From Enterovirga sp. (GTDB lineage Bacteria; Pseudomonadota; Alphaproteobacteria; Rhizobiales; Beijerinckiaceae): a stretch of 12,615 nucleotides of DNA. Below, in pieces: positions 8,509 through 12,615 of this stretch (the stretch's first letter is position 1; each line of letters opens with the position of its first letter). Made by a program: the position numbers and the translations under genes. Location of the stretch: assembly GCA_028290385.1 (NCBI GenBank), contig JAQGJZ010000022.1:1-12615 (forward strand), in the 5' to 3' direction. Below the pieces are notes generated by a model. It worked only from the letters and a program-made list of their open reading frames with translations, was not told where the DNA came from and made no database searches.

Positions 8509-9440
8509 CAGGCGGATGCCCCGAGGCACCAGGCCAGGATGCCTTTCTGGGCGTGAAGCCGGTTCTCGGCCTCGTCGAACACGACCGAGCGCGGACCGTC
8601 CATGACGTCGTCCGTCACCTCCTCGCCGCGATGGGCGGGCAGGCAATGCATGAAGATCGGGTCGCGCTTCGCCGCGCCCATCAGGCGGCTGTTCACCTGA
8701 TAGGGGGCGAGCAGGTTGTGGCGGTTGGTCTCGTTCTCGTCGCCCATCGAGACCCAGCAATCGGTCACGATCGCGTCCGCATCGCGGATCGCCGCGTAGG
8801 GGTCGCGCGTGATCTCGATCTCGGCCCCGACCTTTGCGGCCCAGGCCTTCAGGTCGTGCCGAGCCATCAATTCGTCGGGTGCCGCGACATTGACCTTGAA
8901 CTCGAGCCGCCCGGCCGCGTGGATCCAGGATGCGAGGACGTTGTTCACATCGCCCGACCAGGCCACGGTGCGCCCGCGGATGGGGCCCTTGTGCTCCTCG
9001 AAGGTGAGCACGTCGGCCATGATCTGGCAGGGATGCGAGATCTTGGTCAGCCCGTTGATGACGGGCACGGTGGCGTTGGCGGCCAGCTCGAGCAGCGTGT
9101 CGTGCTCGAGAATGCGGATCATGATCCCATCGACATAGCGCGAGAGCACCCGCGCCGTATCCGCGATCGACTCCCCGCGGCCGAGCTGCATCTCGTGGCC
9201 CGTGAGCACGATCGCCTCGCCGCCGAGCTCGCGCATCGCGACGTCGAACGACACGCGGGTTCGGGTCGAGGGCTTGTCGAAGATCATCGCCAGCACCTTG
9301 CCGGCGAGCGGACGCTCCGCCGGAGGCTCGCCCTTGCGGCGGCGGCTCTTCAAGGCGGCGCTGCGATCGAGCAGATCGCGCAGCTCGCCGCCGGAGAAAT
9401 CGGTGAGGTCGAGAAAGTGCCTCGGATTCGCTGCCGTCAT
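8508..9440 (-). CDS. argF: Ornithine carbamoyltransferase
   Basis: 310 residues, the normal length for anabolic OTCase, a cytosolic trimer making citrulline from ornithine and carbamoyl phosphate. The carbamoyl-phosphate loop STRTR is at 58-62, the HPCQ motif at 136-139 with the following MADVLTF, the ornithine-side DCWVSMGDE at 227-235, and HCLP at 265-268, which carries the cysteine of the ornithine site. These together separate OTCase from aspartate carbamoyltransferase. ATG 9440 overlaps the argD stop by 4 nt (ATGA) and has an AGGGAG site at 9448-9453, 7 nt upstream. The stop overlaps hslO by 1 nt. Expression is therefore tied to argD and hslO in one transcript. Confidence 0.97.
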   Translation of the reverse strand: MTAANPRHFLDLTDFSGGELRDLLDRSAALKSRRRKGEPPAERPLAGKVLAMIFDKPSTRTRVSFDVAMRELGGEAIVLTGHEMQLGRGESIADTARVLSRYVDGIMIRILEHDTLLELAANATVPVINGLTKISHPCQIMADVLTFEEHKGPIRGRTVAWSGDVNNVLASWIHAAGRLEFKVNVAAPDELMARHDLKAWAAKVGAEIEITRDPYAAIRDADAIVTDCWVSMGDENETNRHNLLAPYQVNSRLMGAAKRDPIFMHCLPAHRGEEVTDDVMDGPRSVVFDEAENRLHAQKGILAWCLGASA

Positions 9441-10654
9441 TCTGCGGCTCCCTTCATCGGCTGCCGCATCTCCTCCTCGAGCGTCTGGCAGGCACGGTCG
9501 ATCCGGTCGATCGCGGCCGAGACTTCCGCCTCGGCGATCACGAGGGGCGGCAGCAGCCGCACGACGTTGTCGCCCGCCGTGATCAGCAGCAGGTCCTCGT
9601 TCTCCGCCGCCTTGGCGAGCTCGGTGTTCGGAATATGCGTCTTGATCCCGATCATCAGCCCCTGCCCGCGGACATCGGCGATGACGGCCGGGTGACGATC
9701 CTTCAACTCGGCGAGGCGTTGCTTCAGCAGCAGGCCCTGCTGCTGCACGTGCTCCAGGAAGCCGGGCGCGAGCACGACGTCGAGCACGGCGTTGCCGACC
9801 GCCATGGCGAGCGGGTTGCCGCCGAAGGTCGTGCCGTGCGTTCCCGCCGTCATGCCCTTGGCCGCCTCGGCCGTCGCAAGGCACGCGCCCATCGGAAAGC
9901 CGCCGCCGATGCCCTTGGCGACCGCCATGATGTCCGGCGCGATGCCCGCCCATTCATACGCGAACAGCTTGCCCGTGCGGCCGACGCCGGTCTGCACCTC
10001 GTCGAAGATGAGGAGCATGCCGCGCTCGTCGCAGAGCTGGCGCAGCGCGCGCAGCCGCTCGGTCGGGACCGGGCGGATGCCGCCCTCCCCCTGCACGGGC
10101 TCGATCAGGATGGCGCCCGTCTCGGGGCCGATCGCGGCTTTCAGGGCCTCGTCGTCCCCGAACGGCACCTGGTCGAAACCCTCGACCTTCGGGCCGAAGC
10201 CCTCCAGGTATTTCTTCTGTCCGCCGGCCGCGATGGTGGCCAGCGTCCGCCCGTGGAACGCACCCTCGAAGGTGATGATGCGGAAGCGCTCCGGCTGGCC
10301 GTTCGCCGAGTGGTACTTCCGGGCCATCTTGATCGAGGCCTCGAGCGCTTCCGCGCCCGAATTCGAGAAGAACACCAGGTCGGCGAAGGTCGCTTCGGTC
10401 AGCCGCTTGGCCAGCCGCTCGCCGTCCGGGTTCTGGTAGAGGTTCGACAAGTGCCAGAGCTTCTGGGCCTGGCTCGTCAGCGCCTCAACCAGATGAGGAT
10501 GGGCGTGGCCGAGCGCATTCACGGCGATGCCGGCCCCAAAATCGAGCACGCGTCGGCCCTCGGCCGTGACCAGCCAGGCGCCCTCGCCGCGCTCGAACGT
10601 AAGGCTCGAACGGGCATAGGTCGGCAGAATCGACGACTGTTGGGGCGAGGGCAC
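9437..10654 (-). CDS. argD: Acetylornithine aminotransferase
   Basis: 405 residues, a class III PLP-dependent aminotransferase that interconverts N-acetylglutamate 5-semialdehyde and N2-acetylornithine; many ArgD enzymes also act in lysine synthesis as DapC. Motifs in order: [10 protein letters not shown] (95-104, PLP phosphate loop), FEGAFHGRT (129-137), EPVQGEGG (185-192), [12 protein letters not shown] (217-228, Asp218 for the pyridine N), and the PLP lysine Lys247 in AVAKGIGGG, followed by [10 protein letters not shown]. Succinylornithine or GABA aminotransferases are alternatives by family, but the partnership with argF decides for ArgD. The start is GTG 10654 with GGGAGG at 10660-10665 five nucleotides upstream. 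It heads the operon with argF, hslO and DUF2332, behind its own promoter. Confidence 0.95.
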   Translation of the reverse strand: MPSPQQSSILPTYARSSLTFERGEGAWLVTAEGRRVLDFGAGIAVNALGHAHPHLVEALTSQAQKLWHLSNLYQNPDGERLAKRLTEATFADLVFFSNSGAEALEASIKMARKYHSANGQPERFRIITFEGAFHGRTLATIAAGGQKKYLEGFGPKVEGFDQVPFGDDEALKAAIGPETGAILIEPVQGEGGIRPVPTERLRALRQLCDERGMLLIFDEVQTGVGRTGKLFAYEWAGIAPDIMAVAKGIGGGFPMGACLATAEAAKGMTAGTHGTTFGGNPLAMAVGNAVLDVVLAPGFLEHVQQQGLLLKQRLAELKDRHPAVIADVRGQGLMIGIKTHIPNTELAKAAENEDLLLITAGDNVVRLLPPLVIAEAEVSAAIDRIDRACQTLEEEMRQPMKGAAE

Positions 10655-10688
10655 GCTGGCCTCCCTGGCTATGTGCCTGAAATGAAAC

Positions 10689-10710
10689 GAGCCGCCCAGC
10701 CGGGCGGCTC
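10689..10710 (-). promoter_or_regulatory. Hairpin at the 5' end of the argD leader (attenuator or terminator)
   Basis: A perfect 9-bp stem (10689-10697 with 10702-10710) with a 4-nt loop is followed, in the minus direction, by GTTTCATTT. It lies 34 nt upstream of the argD start and begins at about +1 of the transcript predicted from the adjacent promoter. It could stabilise the mRNA 5' end, act as an early attenuator, or terminate read-through from the anti-sigma operon upstream. Confidence 0.6.
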
Positions 10711-10717
10711 ACGCGTG

Positions 10718-10745
10718 AATCTATTGTGGTTGTGGCCAGTGTCAA
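10718..10745 (-). promoter_or_regulatory. Sigma-70 promoter of the argD operon
   Basis: On the minus strand TTGACA (10745-10740, perfect consensus) is followed by a 16-nt spacer and TAGATT (10723-10718, four of six matches). Initiation would fall near 10709-10712. The position between the anti-sigma stop and argD makes this the likely promoter of argD-argF-hslO-DUF2332. Confidence 0.7.
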
Positions 10746-10773
10746 ATGCGAGGGCCGATGGAGTACGCAGCGG

Positions 10774-10814
10774 CCCCGCCGGCCCCCACGGAGGCCGCCG
10801 CGGCGACGGCGGGG
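10774..10814 (-). terminator. GC-rich inverted repeat after the anti-sigma gene
   Basis: An 8-bp perfect stem (10774-10781 with 10807-10814) encloses a 25-nt GC-rich loop and starts just beyond the anti-sigma stop. There is no U-tract in the minus direction, so it is only a possible terminator or mRNA-stability element. Confidence 0.3.
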
Positions 10815-10819
10815 TCCGG

Positions 10820-11611
10820 TCAGCCGCCCCCCGCCATGTCGCTGTGCGCGGCCCGTGCCACCATCATGAGGCGGTCCGGATCCAGCGAGCCGGACAGGGC
10901 ATAGCCATAGCCGCCGGCTGCCCAGGTGGCGGACGCGAAATCGCCCAGCTTGCTGACCCTGAGGTCCCAGCGCCCGGCCTCGCCGCAGCGGACGTACAGC
11001 GTCAAGCGCGAGCCGTCGGCCGCCGCGTACATCAGCTGCGCCGCCACATCGCTGGGCCCGGCGGGCAGGAGCCGCCCGCCGATAAGCCGGAACCCGACGC
11101 CTTCGAGGTCGGGGATGGACAGGCGCCGGCCCAGCCGCTTGGAGAGCCACTGCGCGAGATGCGCCTCCTGGTCGGCCTTGACCTCGACCGGGTGGACGGC
11201 CTCGACCGTGAAGATGCGATGCGCCGCGAGCGCCTCCTGCGGCAGGGGCGTCGGACGGGCCGGAGCTCCCCAGACCCGGTCGGACAGGTCCCGCGCGAAC
11301 CACCCGCCCGCGCCCCCGAGGGTGAGGACGAGGCAGGCCGCCAGAACCTGCATGAGCTGCGCCCGCCTGGCGCGCCGCTGCTCGGCGATCACGGCCGCCG
11401 CGCGCAGCCGGGCCGGGATCGGCTCGGCGGCCTTGGCCGCCAGCCGTTCACGGAGGGAGGCCCGGATGGCGCGATCGGCCTGGACCCGGGCGGCCTCCTC
11501 CGGCCGCGACGCGAGATACACCTCGAGCAGCCCCGCCCGCTCGGGTGCCAGCCGGCCGTCCACGAGGGCGGTCAGATCGTCTTCGCCGATCGGGCGCTCG
11601 GGGCCGGTCAC
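10820..11611 (-). CDS. Membrane-anchored anti-sigma factor
   Basis: 263 residues with a cytosolic N-terminus, one membrane segment at about 86-104 (LMQVLAACLVLTLGGAGGWF) after an Arg-rich stretch, and a periplasmic domain of about 155 residues. This is the layout of an anti-sigma factor that sequesters its ECF sigma factor at the inner membrane. The N-terminal 80 residues are helical and begin with DDLTALVDGRLAPERA, common to anti-sigma domains, but contain no HxxxCxxC zinc motif, so binding would be of the non-zinc type. The periplasmic domain ends with YGYALSGSLDPDRLMMVARA and has one Cys (in YVRCGE). The signal it senses is unknown. The start is GTG 11611, which overlaps the sigma stop by 4 nt (GTGA) and has an AGGAGG site at 11617-11622, 5 nt away. 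The assignment rests on topology plus its place directly after the sigma gene. Confidence 0.85.
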   Translation of the reverse strand: MTGPERPIGEDDLTALVDGRLAPERAGLLEVYLASRPEEAARVQADRAIRASLRERLAAKAAEPIPARLRAAAVIAEQRRARRAQLMQVLAACLVLTLGGAGGWFARDLSDRVWGAPARPTPLPQEALAAHRIFTVEAVHPVEVKADQEAHLAQWLSKRLGRRLSIPDLEGVGFRLIGGRLLPAGPSDVAAQLMYAAADGSRLTLYVRCGEAGRWDLRVSKLGDFASATWAAGGYGYALSGSLDPDRLMMVARAAHSDMAGGG

Positions 11612-12123
11612 TTCACCCTCCTGAGCACGGGCTGCGCCCCGCTCCCTGCATCGAGCATGCCGCGCAACCTCTCGCGGCCTCGGCTCAGCCGCGACATCAC
11701 GGTGCCGATCGGGATGTCCAAAACCCGCGCGGCCTCCTCATAGGACAGGTCCTCCACGCCGACGAGGAGGATCACGGCGCGCTGCTCCGCGGGCAGCGCA
11801 TCGAGGCAGGCCAGGATGTCGCGCAGGGCGGCGCGCGATTCCTGCTCGACGCCATGCGCGGCGATGTCGGGCACCTGGTCGCTGTCGACCCGCAGGAGCT
11901 CGCGCCGGCGCCGGCGCAGGCCGTCGATGAAGAGGTTGTGCTGGATGGCGAACAGCCAGGCCTTGAGGTCGCCGTCGCGGCGGCGCAGCCGCCACCGCGA
12001 GACCGCCCGTTCCAGGCAATCCTGAACGAGATCGTCCGCCGCCTCGTGGTCGCGCAGCAGCACCCAGGCGTAGCGCCTGAGCGCCGGGATGTGCGGCTCG
12101 AGCAGCGCGGCGATCTCGTCCAT
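11608..12123 (-). CDS. ECF-type RNA polymerase sigma factor
   Basis: 171 residues with only regions 2 and 4, as in ECF sigma factors. Region 2 spans about 10-72: RRYAWVLLRDHEAADDLVQDCLERA, with the core-binding DDLVQD helix, then LKAWLFAIQHNLFIDGLRR, which contacts the -10 element. Region 4 spans about 108-156, with LPAEQRAVILLVGVEDLSYEEAARVL and the recognition helix IPIGTVMSRLSRGRERLR for the -35 element. It lacks the long C-terminal extension of the ECF41/SnoaL groups. ATG 12123 lies 14 nt after the stop of the secreted-protein gene, and the stop overlaps the anti-sigma start by 4 nt, so the three form one operon. It probably activates its own promoter at 12541-12568. The regulon and stimulus cannot be told from the window. 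Upstream in-frame codons were not used because homology starts here. Confidence 0.92.
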   Translation of the reverse strand: MDEIAALLEPHIPALRRYAWVLLRDHEAADDLVQDCLERAVSRWRLRRRDGDLKAWLFAIQHNLFIDGLRRRRRELLRVDSDQVPDIAAHGVEQESRAALRDILACLDALPAEQRAVILLVGVEDLSYEEAARVLDIPIGTVMSRLSRGRERLRGMLDAGSGAQPVLRRVK

Positions 12124-12137
12124 GAGCTCACCCGTCC

Positions 12138-12515
12138 TCAGGGCGTGGCCACATGCCAGACGCTGTTCACGCCATCGCCCGTCACGTCGCCGGGCTTCGT
12201 GTCCTTCGCCCAGCCGTAGAGCGGCTTGCCCTTGTAGGCCCATTGCCGGCCGCCATCCTGGCGCGTGATCACGGTCCAGCTTCCCGACGGGGCGGCATTG
12301 GCAGGGGCGAGGAGCGGCGGCCAGTTCTGCGCGCATTGTCCGGTGCAGTTGGACGCGCCGGCGCTGTCCCGATCGAAGGTGTAGAGCGTCATGCCCCGCG
12401 GGTCGGCGAGGACCTTGCCTTTGGCCGTATCGGCGGTGCCGGCCGGCGCGGCCGCCTGGGCCAGAACCATCGCGGGCGAGAGGCCCAGCGCGAGCAGGAC
12501 GAACATCGTTCTCAT
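12138..12515 (-). CDS. Secreted COG4315 / lipoprotein-repeat (PF03640-type) protein
   Basis: 125 residues. An N-terminal signal peptide (MRTMFVLLALGLSPAMVLA, cleavage probably after Ala19) leads to the periplasm. No lipobox Cys follows, so it is likely soluble although the family is often called a putative lipoprotein. Two copies of the family's secreted repeat are visible: LADPRGMTLYTFDRDSAG with CTGQCAQNWPPLLAP (Cys57, Cys61), and WAYKGKPLYGWAKDTKPGD with the closing VNSVWHVATP. The function of this family is not established. The conserved CxxxC pair and aromatic residues suggest redox or ligand binding, which is inference. It is first in the operon with the ECF sigma and anti-sigma genes, so it is likely a main target of that sigma factor. 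ATG 12515 has AGGGAGAA at 12521-12528, 5 nt upstream. Confidence 0.9.
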   Translation of the reverse strand: MRTMFVLLALGLSPAMVLAQAAAPAGTADTAKGKVLADPRGMTLYTFDRDSAGASNCTGQCAQNWPPLLAPANAAPSGSWTVITRQDGGRQWAYKGKPLYGWAKDTKPGDVTGDGVNSVWHVATP

Positions 12516-12540
12516 GGCGTTTCTCCCTGTTCATACTCTC

Positions 12541-12568
12541 CAGACGTGCGGCGGCGCCCCCCTATTCC
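12541..12568 (-). promoter_or_regulatory. Candidate autoregulated ECF promoter
   Basis: On the minus strand GGAATA (12568-12563), a 16-nt spacer and CGTCTG (12546-12541) match the general GGAA...CGTC form of ECF sigma promoters. Transcription would start near 12534, giving a leader of about 20 nt that still contains the ribosome binding site of the secreted-protein gene. ECF operons commonly activate themselves this way. Confidence 0.65.
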
Positions 12569-12591
12569 GGGCGGGTTTGCAGACGGCGCAC

Positions 12592-12603
12592 GGCAAGCTT
12601 GCC
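12592..12603. promoter_or_regulatory. 12-bp perfect palindrome upstream of the ECF operon
   Basis: GGCAAGCTTGCC lies 24 bp upstream of the GGAATA element. It could be an operator for this operon or for a gene beyond the window edge, or it may be chance. Confidence 0.25.
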
Positions 12604-12615
12604 ACACAGGACGGA

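Noticed and set aside
7639..8556. 305-codon plus-strand frame opposite hslO
   Set aside because: hslO carries all four zinc cysteines in the other strand; this frame is a shadow.
8509..8760. In-frame N-terminal extension of hslO into argF
   Set aside because: Hsp33 homology begins at the ATG at 8508 and the extension is an argF shadow.
9635..11743. 702-codon open frame on the plus strand across argD and the anti-sigma gene
   Set aside because: It is low-complexity and opposite well-supported genes, and it spans the gap holding the argD promoter.
12124..12534. In-frame N-terminal extension of the sigma factor through the secreted-protein gene
   Set aside because: The extension is a frame-shifted shadow of the signal-peptide protein; the ECF domain begins at ATG 12123.

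Overview
The window is GC-rich, densely coding bacterial chromosome and reads as core housekeeping DNA rather than a mobile island. Gene content and order (argD-argF-hslO, apaG, clpB, a Uup-type ABC-F protein, an ECF sigma/anti-sigma pair) suggest an alphaproteobacterium, most likely of the Hyphomicrobiales (Methylobacterium/Microvirga-like). This placement rests on gene order and protein character, not on a marker gene. I see no rRNA, tRNA, CRISPR array, transposase, integrase or recognisable defence system.

Layout. (1) 1-420: the 3' end of clpB and its terminator. (2) 493-2193: a B12-binding-type radical SAM protein with a DUF4070-like C-terminus, ending at a perfect 15-bp hairpin shared with (3), a convergent CsoR/FrmR/RcnR-family metal- or aldehyde-responsive repressor (2247-2579, minus). 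(4) About 370 bp of mostly non-coding DNA, then a two-cassette ABC-F protein (2952-4766). (5) apaG (4844-5236) and argE (5247-6425), 10 nt apart and probably co-transcribed. (6) Convergent to these, a tight minus-strand operon argD-argF-hslO-DUF2332 (10654 down to 6455) with a 4-nt ATGA overlap, a 1-nt TGATG overlap and a 2-nt gap. It is preceded by a TTGACA-N16-TAGATT promoter whose predicted transcript begins with a hairpin. (7) A second minus-strand operon (12515 down to 10820): a small secreted COG4315-type protein, an ECF sigma factor and a membrane-anchored anti-sigma factor. It has a GGAATA-N16-CGTCTG element upstream that looks like an autoregulated ECF promoter.

How the genes work together. 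ArgE, ArgD and ArgF cover three steps between N-acetylglutamate semialdehyde and citrulline in arginine synthesis. ArgD makes N-acetylornithine, ArgE deacetylates it, and ArgF carbamoylates ornithine. hslO (redox-activated chaperone Hsp33) is tied translationally to argF. The sigma/anti-sigma/secreted-protein operon is a self-contained envelope-signalling module. ClpB, Hsp33 and the ECF module give the region a stress-response flavour, but only the operons are firm links.

The points most worth a second look are the argD leader hairpin, the ECF-type promoter with its non-zinc anti-sigma factor, the DUF2332 protein with a methyltransferase-like glycine motif at the end of an arginine operon, the non-canonical ligand set of the CsoR-family repressor, and the orphan HpnP-like radical SAM enzyme. 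I found no clear new multi-gene system.
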